A DNA stretch of 64,000 nucleotides. It comes from Syncephalastrum monosporum B8922 (Eukaryota > Mucoromycota > Mucoromycetes > Mucorales > Syncephalastraceae). The translations under genes were made by a program, and so were the position numbers. Positions 27,894 to 41,370 of this stretch are shown here, one piece after another. The notes beneath the pieces were generated by a model, which saw only the letters and a list, made by a program, of their open reading frames with translations, made no database searches and was not told where the DNA came from. Location: positions 1 through 64,000 of the forward strand of contig JNEN01001277.1 in NCBI GenBank assembly GCA_000697355.1, given 5' to 3'. Every line of letters starts with the position of its first letter. The first letter of the stretch is position 1.

Positions 27894-28779
27894 CCTGTGT
27901 ATATATGAAGATAATAGAAAGAAAAGGAAAAAAAAAAGATGCAAGAGGGCGTGTCAAGTCGGTGCTCAATTCCAACGTTTCACAGGCACGCGCGCGCGCT
28001 CCTTTAGCATGCGCTCCCTTGATCTTGTCTCGCTTTGTGCAGGCACGCTTTCATATTCGTACCCGGCTGGGGGGGGGGGTGCTACATCACAGAGCCAAGA
28101 CACTGCTCTTTATTCGAGAACAGTGCATTGCATTTGCGAGTCGCTTGTTTGGTCTGATACAATGTGCGGTCAGTTATCTATCAAGGGAAAAGAAAAAGAA
28201 AAAGAAAAAGAAGAAGGAGACTGAGTAGCGATCTGCAGTGCAACAAGGGCAAGCAGGAGTAATGGGCTCCATTCGTCTTGTTCGTTTCAGCCGAGTAATG
28301 GCATATATTTGAATCTATGTTTTCAGCTATATGTGATTAGTAGTGCGTGTGTGTCTATCTGTAGTGTATATAGATAGACTACAGAAATAAATAAATCGGA
28401 TAGCAATTCTGCTGTTATAGACGGAGACTGCTAGCTTTGTCAAGAGCGATGAACGTTGCTGCCATGTTTTTGTTTGTTGTTTGCCTGGTCTATGATATGG
28501 CTGTGGATAGATAAATAGACAAATCGGCCTTGTGATGATGGCGTATCGGCTGAATGGAGCAGAATAAAACATTGTATAAATAAAGTACCTGAGGAAAGAG
28601 AGACATAGAAAAGAGAGAAAAAGAGAACAAGGAAAAGGGTCAGAACCGCAGAAATGGTATAGAGCGTGAAAATGAAAAAAGTGATTTGCGGGCTTTATTA
28701 GTCGATTAGCAAGGTCTCTCTTTTTGAACACGTCTTTTTGTGTTTAAGACACACTACAAGTGGATTAAAAAAGTAAAAG
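27894..28779. other. Divergent intergenic region between the WD40 and PP2A scaffold genes
   Basis: 886 bp between two start codons pointing away from each other, so it carries both promoters. It contains a G-run (about 28070-28079), a purine run AAAGAAAAAGAAAAAGAAAA near 28189-28215 and AT-rich sequence, but no coding exon. Confidence 0.55.
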
Positions 28780-31381
28780 ATGGAGGTAGACCCGCCCCAA
28801 TCCGCTGCCAACGGCAACAACAACCATAACGACTCGACTCAAAACCAATTCGACGCTTCATCTCCCGCCCATCCTCAGAATGAACAACAATTAGACCAAC
28901 AAGAACAACACACGCCATCCCCTCCGCAAGCCGACGTGCTTGATGGCCCCGCTCGACCGGGCACAGAAGAGCAGGAACTCTATCCTATCGCGGTCCTCGT
29001 CGATGAACTCAAGAACGAAGACGTCCAGCTGCGGTTGAACGCTATTCGTAATCTCGGCACCATCGCCTTAGCCCTGGGTCCCAAGCGCACACGCGACGAG
29101 TTGATACCTTTTCTGAACGGTATATACCGCCTGGTCTTTTTTTTCTCTTTCTTTCTTTTTGTCGACATACTAATAAGTCATCAATAACGGGTAGATTCCA
29201 TTGATGACGAGGACGAGGTCTTGCTGGCTGTCGCAGGCGAACTCGCCAACTTTTCCGAGTACGTCGGTGGCCCGGAGTACGCTCATTATCTTTTGGGCCC
29301 TCTCGAAAACCTCGCTGCCGTTGAAGAAGTGTTGGTCCGAGACAAGGTAGGGTAGAAAACGCTACGGTTGAACATAGAATTAACGGCTTTCATTTTTCTT
29401 TACAATTGGCGTAGGCGGTGGAGTCCCTTTGCCAAGTTGTCTCTGTCCTAGACGGCCCGCAAATCGAGCAGCATTTCATTCCTTTGCTCAAACGACTCAC
29501 TAGCGGCGAATGGTTCACCAGCCGTATCTCGGCCGCTGGCCTGTATGCAGCTGGTTACTCCAAATGCAACCCTGAACAACAGACCGAACTGCGAGGGTAA
29601 ATTTAACTTCCCTTTTTGCTTATCGTTTATCTTAAAACATATCATGTTATTTCCAGGATGTATGCACAGCTGATGCAAGACGATACACCCATGGTCCGAC
29701 GCGCAGCTGCCAAATCACTTGGTGTAAGCCCTCACTCTCATATAGCCCTCACTCAAATACTCACTTTCGGACGCGGACGTGTGTGTCTGTAGGCTTTCGC
29801 CAAAACATTGGACAAAGAACATCTCGTTCAGCAGATCATGCCCTTGTTTATCAAACTTACCAATGATGAACAAGACACTGTTCGTCTCTTGACCGTCGAG
29901 GATCTCGTCCAGATCTCGCATATCCTGACCCCCGAAGAATGTCAGCAAACCCTTCTGCCTACCTTGAAATCCCTCGGTCAGGACAAATCCTGGCGCGTCC
30001 GGTACATGGTGGCTTCCAACTTTGGCGAGGTAAATACGATGATGCTCCTTTCTTTCTTCGTATACCCAGAGATACTCATCCCTAGTGCGCGCGCGCGCGT
30101 GTGTGTGTGTGTGTGTGCATCTGTGTATGTGTAGTTGTGTGATGCGCTTGGCGAGAGCATTGCGCGCGACGAGCTCGTCAACCTATTCGTCAACCTCATC
30201 AAGGATAGCGAAGGCGAGGTCAAGGTCATCACAATCGGTCAAGCGCCTTGTAAGACGTGTATCTGAGTGCTGGTGCACAACACACATACTCATCCTCCTT
30301 TTGTTTTGTTTTTATTCGTGTTAGCCTTTGGCAAAATGGTGGATGAGCTTACGATCCTCGATAAACTCTTGCCGTGCGTCAAAGATCTTGTCATTGATAC
30401 CAACCAGCATGTCCGTGCTGCAGTGGCCAGCAACATTTGCGGTCTCGCGCCCATCCTGGGCAAGGATTTGTAAGTTTTCATTATTTTGGGGGCAACATAA
30501 GTCCTCACCTTCCTTTTGTCTTTCGCTTTTTCTTCTCCACATCCATATAGAACGATCGAATATTTGCTGCCGCTGTTCCTCCAGCTCCTCAAAGACGATT
30601 TCCCCGACGTGAGACTCAATGTGATTTGCAAACTGGAGAACGTGACCCAAGGTAAATCCTCACGCAAAGAGCCACTATCGAATGGGAGCTGACCCACCTT
30701 TCTATCAGTCATTGGCGTGGAGCGCCTGTCGCAGTCGCTGCTGCCCGCTATTGTCGAGTTAGCAGAAGACAAGCAATGGCGCGTGCGGTTGGCTATCATT
30801 GAATATATCCCCCTCCTCGCCAAGCAGCTCGGTGTCGGCTTTTTCAATGACAAACTCCTCAGCTTGTGCATGTCCTGGCTCACCGATGCCGTGTTCTCCA
30901 TTCGTGACGCGGCGACCACCAACCTGCGACAGCTCGTCGAGATCTTTGGCCATGACTGGGCAAAGCAGACCGTGATCCCGCAAGTCGTCACAATGGCCAG
31001 CAATGAGAATTATCTATTCCGTATGACCACCTTGTTTGCATTCACAGTACGTGTTGAGTATAACGATAACGCCCCCCCCCCTTCGAGGACTTCATTCAAG
31101 CATACCAATCATTTCTTTAGGCCATGGCCGGGTCCCTGACGCCCGAGATCATTCAGGAGAGCGTGCTGCCGACCGTGTTGAAGCTCAAGGATGATACGAT
31201 CCCGAACGTACGGTTCAATGTGGCCAAGTCGCTCGAGGTGTTGGCGCCTCTTCTGAAGAATGACCCGTCGACGGCGGAGCTCGTCAAGTCACAAGTCTCG
31301 CCCGCACTAGAGAAGCTGGGTGGGGATGCTGACGTGGATGTCAGATGGTTTGCCGAAAAAGCGTTGCTTGCGGCACAATAG
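28780..31381 (+). CDS. TPD3: PP2A scaffold (regulatory A / PR65, Tpd3-type) subunit, HEAT-repeat protein
   Basis: Ten exons (28780-29119, 29195-29346, 29415-29596, 29657-29723, 29793-30029, 30135-30249, 30325-30469, 30551-30651, 30709-31046, 31121-31381) give 646 codons (645 aa). After a Gln/Asn/Pro-rich extension of about 65 residues the protein follows PR65: [19 protein letters not shown], then [20 protein letters not shown], helical HEAT pairs throughout and [20 protein letters not shown], which is highly conserved. The usual length is about 590 aa; the excess is the N-terminal extension. PR65 is the horseshoe scaffold that joins the catalytic C subunit to variable B subunits of protein phosphatase 2A. 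Intron 5 contains an alternating GC/GT run. The ATG chosen is the first in the exon and gives the only open N-terminus. Confidence 0.95.
30086..30134. repeat. (GC)n(GT)n alternating purine-pyrimidine microsatellite in an intron
   Basis: GCGCGCGCG runs straight into GTGTGTGTGTGTGTG and then a degenerate TGTGTATGTGTAG that forms the 3' splice acceptor of the PP2A scaffold intron. Alternating purine-pyrimidine DNA of this kind can adopt Z-DNA, and it occupies the place of the usual polypyrimidine tract. Confidence 0.8.
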
Positions 31382-31974
31382 CAAATATAACAAAACACAC
31401 ACACCTATATACGCTCACATACTCACACTCACACCCACCCACACACGCACACACACGCACACGCTCGCAAGACACCTGAGAGGAATATAGCTTTTTTTTG
31501 AAAATGAATGCGGACTGTTTTATTCTACTCGTTATACCGAGTATATCCCAAGTTTGATCGACCCATCCTATCCTATCCTGGGGTCAGACTATGTGTAGCG
31601 TGGGGAAACTTATCATCTAGATACGTACGTATATGCACCTTGACATCATAACGAAAGGTACACACATACACATATTGTGGAAGTGCTTCTTTTCAGATAT
31701 AGCCTTACAATACAGAAGAGCAAATTCGTACCGCACCTATCGCACTTTGTAGTAGGAGGCCGACCCAAGGCCCTTAGAAGTGCTATAGAACGGTCTCTGA
31801 TTGGGTAGGAAGGCATTGGGGCTGTATGTTCTGCTGAGTTGAAAGTCTGAGAAAATATGCTTGTCTCAAAGGGTGCACGTAGACAGCGTCGTCGACGTGC
31901 GATCCTGTAGACCTCATTTCTTTCTTCTTACTCTCTTATCTTTTCCCTTCTCTCCCGACTGTACTGCATTTGCC
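31382..31974. other. Intergenic with a CA-rich microsatellite (about 31394-31470)
   Basis: The presumed 3' UTR of the PP2A scaffold gene contains imperfect (CA)n runs such as ACACACACACC and CACACACGCACAC. The rest is the upstream region of the next plus-strand gene. No coding exon seen. Confidence 0.6.
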
Positions 31975-34015
31975 ATGACAGGGCTGTCGGAGGCGAGGCC
32001 GATAATCACCGGGTATGTCTCCACCCACGTTGCTGGCCGTGTGTCTTGCCTGTCGGTCGTCCTAATGGAACAACCTTTTTTCTCCCCCTGAATTATACAC
32101 CATTTAGACACAGTTCTTCCGACGACAGTAATCCATTTACACCCGATACAGAAGGCAAGTTACACATTTCTCACCGCCTTAGGCTCATGCCCGTGTGTGT
32201 GTGTGTCTGTAGACGTCGCCCCATTCGACTTTCATAACGCGATGAGTGTGTACCATTACGCCGAAGAGGATGGGGACCAGCCTTATGAGGTAGCCTCTGC
32301 TTCTCTGCCTTGCTGAACGGCACTCATTCAGAGTATAGGACGATGCCGTGACAGAGGAGATGTATGCCCGAGGAGACGACATGGTAAGCAAGCAAACCGA
32401 GGGCTGAGTCTGCTGAGTTTGGGAAGGTGACACCTTGGTTTGCATGAATGGATTAGCAAGGTATCGACTGGACACGGCAGACCATGCCTCGCGCTTCCTA
32501 TCGCGAGCAAAGGTAGGCGTGAGTACCATACAAGGACGCTTACTTAGCAAAGAAACTAGGATCCAGGACTACGAGAACTATTTAAGTCTTGAAGACATAG
32601 ACGAGATCAACCACGACACCGATCAACCCGATCCATCCTCACTCCAAGAGGTACGCATACTGCACACGCCATCACCCTTGGCTCACTCTACCCCCTCTCT
32701 TTCCCTTCACACATACAGGCAGCACACATGAACTCGGAGGAGTATTACACCTTTAAATACGCGAAGCTCACCGAGCGATGCAGCATCGGCCATTTCCAGC
32801 TACGCAACCTACTCTGGGCAACCACCAAGGATGACATCTACTATATGTGTAAGTCATCCATCCTTAAAGGCCTCCAAAGACTCACTTTTTTTTTTATCAG
32901 ATGGCGACACAGTACGGCAATGGTCGCCGCAACTCTGCAGCAGTCGACAGATCATGGATGTCTCGACGGCCAACTCACCCCAGAGCCTGATTATCAAAAT
33001 CAGCTCTATGGCTTGCGGACAGAATATACTCATGGTAGGCGGCTTCATGGGCGAGTATGCCTTTCGGCGACTGGACGACATGAATGCTCCCGTGCATTAT
33101 GGTGTCACGACCGATCACGCCAATGGCATCGCCAACCATATACACATTTCAGAAGGGCGGAAAGGAGGTAAAGCAAAAAATAAAGCAAAAAAAGTGTCTT
33201 TCAGGAGATGGGACCCAACCCGTGGATAGGTACCAAAGCCGTGGTCTCGAGCAACGATAAAAAGGCCCGCTACATTGACCTGGACACTCGGGAAACAGAG
33301 CACACGATCGGATTTCCTTTCGCCGTCAATGTATGTTTCCTTTGAGCAATTTATCACGCACCACGCCTGACTTGCCATATCTTTTTGGATAGTGCTCTGC
33401 GTTATCACCGGATAGAAACTTACTCTGTGTGGTGGGCGACTCGACCGCGACGCTGGTGGTGAACGTCAACTCGTTTGAAAATGTCATGTCCATGGACGAA
33501 CACCGTGACTATTCGTTTGCATGCTGTTGGAGCCCAGATGGCCGGTTGCTTGCGACAGGAAATCAGGATAAAACAACACGGTAAGTGATTTTTTTTGGGA
33601 GGAAAAGGGACCAGTGAACACGGGCGAGGCTAAGACAACGCGCCAGTGTCTATGACATTCGGAATACATCCAAGGCTCTCCATGTCCTGGGAGCCAAGGT
33701 GGGCGCGATTCGGTCCTTGCAGTTCTCGCGCGACGGCAGGCACTTGATTGCAGCAGAACCGATCGATTTTGTGCACGTCTATGACACGACGACGTTTGAG
33801 TCCAGCCAGGTGATTGACATGTTCGGTGATATTGCGGGCGTGGCCCTTACGCCGGACGACCAAGCGCTTTACATTGCCAACAGTGAAGAGCGAATAGGGT
33901 AAGCCAGTGGGGAAGAAGCAGAAAAAAAAAGTGAGACATACTCATTTCTCGCATTAGTGGAATCTTTGAGTTCCAGCGACAACAACCCAACTGGATCGAC
34001 TGGACCATGTTATAA
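31975..34015 (+). CDS. WD40-type protein with a C-terminal DUF2415-like region
   Basis: Twelve exons (31975-32012, 32108-32154, 32213-32289, 32339-32383, 32457-32512, 32560-32650, 32719-32848, 32901-33167, 33230-33330, 33393-33580, 33647-33898, 33958-34015) give 450 codons (449 aa). The second intron uses a GC donor (GAAG/GCAAGT). An acidic N-terminus is followed by propeller strands (NLLWATTKDDIYYM, AVVSSNDKKARYIDLD, CWSPDGRLLATGNQDKTTR). The C-terminus, IDFVHVYDT, DMFGDIAGVALTPDDQALYI and a final GGIFEFQRQ, is the pattern I associate with the fungal DUF2415 family. No catalytic role is expected and the molecular function of the family is unclear to me. Splicing at 33168-33229 is chosen over a closer acceptor because only this keeps the frame. 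Confidence 0.88.
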
Positions 34016-34369
34016 CGACCTTCCATCTTGTATCATACCCTTTTTTTCTTTTATCCTTTTCTTTTCTCACGCACGCATATACGAATCCACGCACACGTAC
34101 ACACCGAGACACAAGCACTTCCTTTAGCCCCCCCCCTCTCCCAATTCATTGATGTTTCCGCGTCTTTTAATACATCTCACACCTCTATACGCCCGCACAT
34201 TTTTCGTATCCCACAGAAGTCTGCGCGACGAAGAAAAGACTGAATAGCATCCGAGATCCTCACTACGGAAGACGGCAAAAAGTGAGAACGGAACACGCGT
34301 AAAACTCTCCTCTTTTTCTTTCTTTGTTCATTCATTTTACAGTCGGGAGGAAGGGGAGGGGGATCTATT
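34016..34369. other. Short convergent intergenic region
   Basis: 354 bp between two stop codons facing each other. Rich in pyrimidines and CA-type repeats (CACGCACGCATATACG). It must hold both polyadenylation regions. No gene. Confidence 0.6.
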
Positions 34370-35143
34370 CTATTGTTCTTCTACGGTGACGAGGACTTCG
34401 TAGGTCTCATCGGGGAGGACCTGAATATCGACTTCGGTCAGGAAGGGCACAATGAAGGTCGCACCGGCTTCCTCGAGCTGCTCGCGCGAGTGGGTCGTCA
34501 GGACAGCCACCACGTCCATGCCAGCCGCGCGCGCCGCCCGCACCCCGCTCGGCGCGTCTTCAAACACAACGCAGTCCTTGGGATCCATGCCCAGTCCGGC
34601 CGCGGCCTGCAGATACCCTTCCGCATGCGGTTTGCCGTTCTGCACCGAATCGGCGGTGGCAAGCACGCCGGGAAGAACCAGATTGCACTGCTTGAACCGA
34701 GACTCCACCATGTATCGCATGCCACCGGTGCAGATACCAAATTTGCCGGCCGGCACCTTTTGGAGGAGCGCCTCCGCGCCGGGCAACAGACTCACGCCTT
34801 CGCTCTCGTCCGCTAGCCTACGCTCCATTTCGGTGGCATATTCAATCGTCGCCTTGTGCGGTACCCACTCGGAGATCGTGTCAATCGACCGACGGCCATG
34901 CGATGTGGCCAGAATCTGGAACAATAACATTAACTCTTTTTCCACTTTTTTTTTTGGGTTATCTTGCCATGGGTGGCCTGCTTCTATGCTTGCTTTTCCC
35001 CAATTTACCTTTTCGGGATCCAGCTCGTGCTCTCGTGCAAATTCGCGCCAGTATTTCTCAACGAGTGGCGTCGTATCAATCAAGGTACCATCCAGATCAA
35101 AGATAAATGCCTTGGCGCGCAGTGTGTGGGTTGTGGTTGTCAT
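34370..35143 (-). CDS. HAD-family sugar- or glycerol-phosphate phosphatase (Gpp/Dog-like)
   Basis: Two exons (35009-35143 and 34370-34915) give 227 codons (226 aa). HAD motifs are in order: nucleophile motif FDLDGTLID (D16, D18), Ser/Thr motif GICTGG, Lys in NGKPHAEGY, and acidic motif VFEDAPSGVRAA. A cap domain lies between motifs I and II. The size and motif spacing match the fungal Gpp1/Dog2 group, which removes phosphate from glycerol-3-phosphate or 2-deoxyglucose-6-phosphate and works in glycerol synthesis and stress response. The substrate cannot be told from sequence. The 93-bp intron (34916-35008) has no stop and is a multiple of three, so retained transcripts would encode a 257-aa form with 31 extra residues in the cap. 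Confidence 0.9.
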   Translation of the reverse strand: MTTTTHTLRAKAFIFDLDGTLIDTTPLVEKYWREFAREHELDPEKVNWGKASIEAGHPWQDNPKKKVEKELMLLFQILATSHGRRSIDTISEWVPHKATIEYATEMERRLADESEGVSLLPGAEALLQKVPAGKFGICTGGMRYMVESRFKQCNLVLPGVLATADSVQNGKPHAEGYLQAAAGLGMDPKDCVVFEDAPSGVRAARAAGMDVVAVLTTHSREQLEEAGATFIVPFLTEVDIQVLPDETYEVLVTVEEQ

Positions 35144-36093
35144 TCTGGGGGACCGGTATCTGTTCTTCTTTTCTTGGGGGTAAAGAAAAAGGAAAATGCG
35201 GGGGGGGGAATAGAATGGCTTCCCGCATTTTCCTTGTCAACGGATGAATGCCGACCCGCGGGAATCCGCTGGCCGAAATCAACTCAGATCGTGTTTTTTT
35301 CCAAGTGGAAACTAAACAACTGGAACTCCTCAAGAGCTCGTAGAAACGAGAAAAGGAGTACTATCAATAGAAGATACGATGAAACGTAGCTTGTTATATT
35401 GATAGAGTGGATCCATGACACCCTTCATCGAGTTGGAGTAAGAGACACTGTATTTCACATTCGAAATACGTCATTAATAGTAGCAAGTAAGTATTACGTA
35501 TGAGAGAATCCACAACGTACTATGCCTCGACCACGAAAACATGGTTATCTCGCGTACTTGTCTTTTTCTATTACCCAACAGACAATATACATATTTGCAG
35601 CGTTTATACGGTCAGCTTCCCTGCTGTTAGTGTGGCAAGTACTCGGCCTCACTTTGTGTTTTCTGTATAGTCATTGCTATGTCCTGAGCAATATTCTGGG
35701 AAGAAAGGCACCGCCCTAGCGTTGCGAAAAAAAAAAAAAAAAAAGAATGTATTTTTGCAAGTCCACTCCCAGGCTAATGGGCTCAAATCGAACGTGCTTA
35801 CCAGGCTTAGGTAATTTTCGAAGGGGACCCTGAAGACGCCTTTAATTTCCGAAAAGGGAAGCGTGGGACGACGACGGCGATGCGGGGGGACGAGACGTCA
35901 CAAGGACCACCATGTGCGCATGATTTAAAGCAGAAACTGTGGGCAAAAAATAAATACACACATAAAAAATAAACGATTTCAGAGACGACAGAAAAAAATA
36001 AAGCGAAGCGTCGACATCTGCGTGTTCCTTTTTTTTTTTTCTTTCCTCCTTTCTTCACACGCACCACACACGCCGCTTTTTTTCCTTTTTATT
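35144..36093. other. Divergent intergenic region
   Basis: 950 bp between the HAD phosphatase and mannosidase start codons. Contains a G-run (35200-35208), an A-run (35727-35744) and a 65-codon hydrophobic frame at 35522-35719 without support. Presumably two promoters. Confidence 0.5.
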
Positions 36094-38308
<2,215 letters not shown>

Positions 38309-38323
38309 AAATCCAGCTGCGGT

Positions 38324-39672
38324 TTAATCGCTTTCATCCTCATCATCCTGATTCAAGAACGAGACATCCAGTTCTTGTCGCTTCGGTTTCTCTTCTTCTT
38401 CGTCTTCTTCATCGTCATTATCGTCATCCGAGATGGCAATATGCCGCCGCTTGCGTTTGTTAGCGCGCGGTGTGTCATCAATGATCAGGCTCGTGTCAAG
38501 CGACGCGATCTCGCGCTTCAGCTCCAACTCGGCCTTGGCTTCTTTGCATTTCTGCAGGGTGGGTCGTCCATGTACACCCAAGCTTTCCAGAATCGATTTC
38601 AGCTTATCGATCTGCTGTTTGCTGGTCTTGCAATCTTTGAGCTCCTTGGACCTGCGACCGCCAAGTTGTGAACGGCTCGCTCTTTTCTCTTTTTCAATTC
38701 TTGTTCTTACCATATCTTGCGCACACCACATTTATTGATGAAACCTTTGAGCCGCTGAATGGTATCCTCGCTCTTGGATGACGCTGCCTTATTTTCTTTG
38801 CTAGCAGGTGCTTTCTTGGCTTTCTTGGACGGCGCCTTCTTTTCTCGCGCTCGCTCCTCCTCTTCTTCGTCTTCGTCCTCGCCTCCTTCAGGTGTAATGC
38901 TTCGACTTGACGAGGGCTTTTTGGTATCTGTGTCATCTTCTTTTTCCTCCTTTTCCTCCTCCTCCTGGTATTGGTCCCCATCCTCGTCATCTTCATCCGC
39001 ATCCGGGACTGTATCGGAAGTCTTTACTACGGAGAGCGGTTCTTTCTTGACTTGCTTTGGCCTTGGGCCAGGCTTTGCCTTTTTGGTCGTCCTTCTGCGT
39101 CGTTTAGGCTGCGCGTCCTCTTCCAAGTCATCGTCGTCGTCATCCGCTGTAGGCGTCGGCTCCATCGCCTCAGGTTCTTTTTCTTGCTTCATCTCTGTAT
39201 CAGATTCAGAGGCGTCTGCGTCTTCTTTCCCAGATGCGGCAGGTTTCGGATTGGCCTAATGGATACGGTCAGGAGGGCTATATCGTCCCACGTATGACGC
39301 TTACCAGAGCATCGTCAATCAAACTGCTGACTAGTTTTTTCCATGGTTTCTCGTCCAGCGCCTTGTCCTCTAGGTTCTGTATTTTATTAGCTTCGCCTTG
39401 GCCATATACTTTTGATCTGTTACTCACAAACTGTTTCTCAAGAGCGCGTCTCACTTTACTCGGAGTGAGTTCCCTATAGAATAGAGAGAGATCGGGGTCA
39501 GCAATCATAAGAGTAAGAGTGTACGCTCTGATCGTACTCGAGATTGCCCTGGTGCACTTGACTACAATTGCTCCTCAGTTAACTTGTGGTCTAGTCTCTC
39601 CTGTCAGCCTTACGTGTTCACGGCTTCAACGACTTTCCGGTCTCGAAAGAATGCTTCACTCAGGGTTGCCAT
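38324..39672 (-). CDS. HIRIP3-like histone chaperone with a DEK-C-type N-terminus
   Basis: Five exons (39614-39672, 39428-39473, 39305-39376, 38711-39255, 38324-38651) give 350 codons (349 aa). The N-terminus, with ELTPSKVRRALEKQF then NLEDKALDEKPWKKLVSSLID, resembles a DEK C-terminal helical domain. A long acidic and lysine-rich linker follows. The conserved block RLKGFINKCGVRKIW, then SKELKDC and LESLGVHGRPTLQKCKEAK, matches the core of HIRA-interacting protein 3, a chaperone for H2A-H2B in chromatin assembly. The tail is acidic with basic patches (NKRKRRH), likely nuclear. The second intron (51 bp, 39377-39427) is stop-free and a multiple of three; splicing it restores the DEK-C helix. The gene is divergent from CENP-O with 162 bp between start codons. 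Confidence 0.87.
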
Positions 39673-39834
39673 GCTGATCTGAAGTGTCTGTGGAGGGTTT
39701 TAAAAAGAAGAAAGAAATGCGCGCCTGCGCATTAATCCATTAGAAAAAAATATTTCGCGTTCGCGTTTCTTTTTCTCTTTTTTTAATTTCGCGTGACACA
39801 CGTAGTAAGACACACCAGTAGAAGCAACAACACA
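39673..39834. promoter_or_regulatory. Compact bidirectional promoter between HIRIP3-like and CENP-O genes
   Basis: Only 162 bp separate the two start codons. The stretch contains GAAGAAAGAAA, TTCGCGTTCGCG and AATTTCGCGTGACACACG. The repeated TTCGCG boxes recall MluI-cell-cycle-type (ACGCG) or E2F-type elements, which is inference only. Confidence 0.5.
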
Positions 39835-40987
39835 ATGAGCGACGAAGACGCCCTGTAAGCATCAGCAACAAGCAGCACCACACCACACCATATAATGCCA
39901 TCGCATACTAAACCCCATGCCAGCCTTCCTACCCCGTCAGACAAACTCAAAAGCGAGATCAGTCATTTACGACAACGATGCAAGTGCCATGTTCTATAGG
40001 AACTTATACAACACACTAGGCGCGCACTCACACACCCTATGCAGTGATACAGGCCGAAGAAAATGAAAAGAGACTGCTACAGGAACTTATGGAAGAGGAT
40101 ATCAAACTGTACTCGGCCCAAAAGTTTTCCGACTCCATACGAGATACCACGCGTGAGAAAGCCTCGGCTATGACTGATTTACGTGAAAAGGTACCTACAA
40201 ACCCGTTCTGTCCTTCCTCTCGTTTCTCATTTCGTTTTATCAGATACTCGAGCGCATGATGACGACGTTGACGAATCGCTGTGTTCAAGAAGTGATTGGC
40301 TATTACCGTCTCACGGGCCGCACCGTCTTTACCTTTCGGTCCGCCTACACTGGCGTTCGCTTCGACACGTTTTATAACCGTGAGGCACATCATACAGCCT
40401 TTTTTGATAGCAACCGAACCTGACCCTGGGTATACTTATAGGACGCTACTTTGAGCCCTACTATATCCTGTTCCGGGGTAACGAGGAGCACCCAGACAGG
40501 GCCCTCTACCGCCATACCATCCCGCATTTTATCCCACTCAAACGATTGCAGCACGAACTCTTGCCCGAGGGCCTCGAGGTGAGACACGCGCGCACACACA
40601 AACCAGCAAAGATGCCCAGCAAAGCATACCATGGCTAACGTTTTCCATTCATGCATGAAGACTCTGTGTCGGATAGTGCACGATTTCTTGCTGGCCTACG
40701 TATCCCGGAGAGAACAAGTGCAGGATCTCGCTCAACTCCACGAAACACGCCCTTCACTCCATATCGACGCAAGCGACGTGGCCGTCACCAAGGTGCAGCT
40801 CGTGGAGGACAGAGGTAATCAGCCCAAGGTGCATGTCTCGCTCATTTACGACAACATGGCCGCCGAACTACCGACGCGCGTTTCTATTACCCATGACCAT
40901 CAGGAGCACGCGTATCCGGAAAAGGAACAAGTGTTTCGTGATTTTCGGTTACCCGAGGCATACCGGATCGTTTTTGGTGTCAACTGA
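39835..40987 (+). CDS. CENP-O (Mcm21-type) inner-kinetochore protein
   Basis: Six exons (39835-39854, 39924-39979, 40045-40190, 40244-40379, 40442-40578, 40661-40987) give 274 codons (273 aa). The second intron needs a GC donor (GAT/GCAAGT); with it the coiled coil runs on unbroken (KSEISHLRQRLIQAEENEKR). The C-terminal two-thirds matches the CENP-O fold: GRYFEPYYILFRG, LYRHTIPHFIPLKRL, ETLCRIVHDFLLAYVSRRE. CENP-O/Mcm21 is part of the COMA / CENP-OPQUR complex that joins centromeric chromatin to the kinetochore. The first exon is just 20 bp. It shares a short divergent promoter with a histone-chaperone gene. The assignment rests on pattern recognition of a rapidly evolving family, so some doubt remains. 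Confidence 0.78.
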
Positions 40988-41370
40988 TCTCTATCCTTTT
41001 CTGGTTCAAACGTCCTCTCTTGTAATGTAAATATATATCTGGCAAATTCGCATCGCTGCACTGTACACGCACGCAACGCATAGCATACGGTTCGACCTCT
41101 GGGTTTTCATGCTTGACCGGAGCAGTACATTTCCTGGAAAAAGCTACACTGTCTTTCAATGGAATAAAAGAGGTCACAATTATGCACATACGCACGTCGA
41201 CAGGTACAGACACTCGAGGGAAAATCTTGTTTTTTTTTTTTTTTTTTGAACGTCATACTTTGAACGTCATACTATCATCTAAATCATGTACAAAAGGTAG
41301 ATACTTGCAAAATGCATCAAACAAATAAACAAAGGACAAGTCATGGATGTGTACATAAAATTCGAGGCGG
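40988..41370. other. Convergent intergenic region
   Basis: 383 bp between facing stop codons, with a T-tract (41230-41247) followed by a near-duplicate GAACGTCATACT (at 41249 and 41263). No gene. Confidence 0.6.

Noticed and set aside
33168..33203. 36-bp intron in the DUF2415-type gene using the nearer CAG acceptor
   Set aside because: It is too short and puts the next exon out of frame with early stops. The acceptor at 33229 (62-bp intron) restores the conserved frame.
35522..35719. 65-codon hydrophobic frame as a small membrane protein
   Set aside because: Too short and unsupported; it sits in a divergent promoter region with no leader or family likeness.
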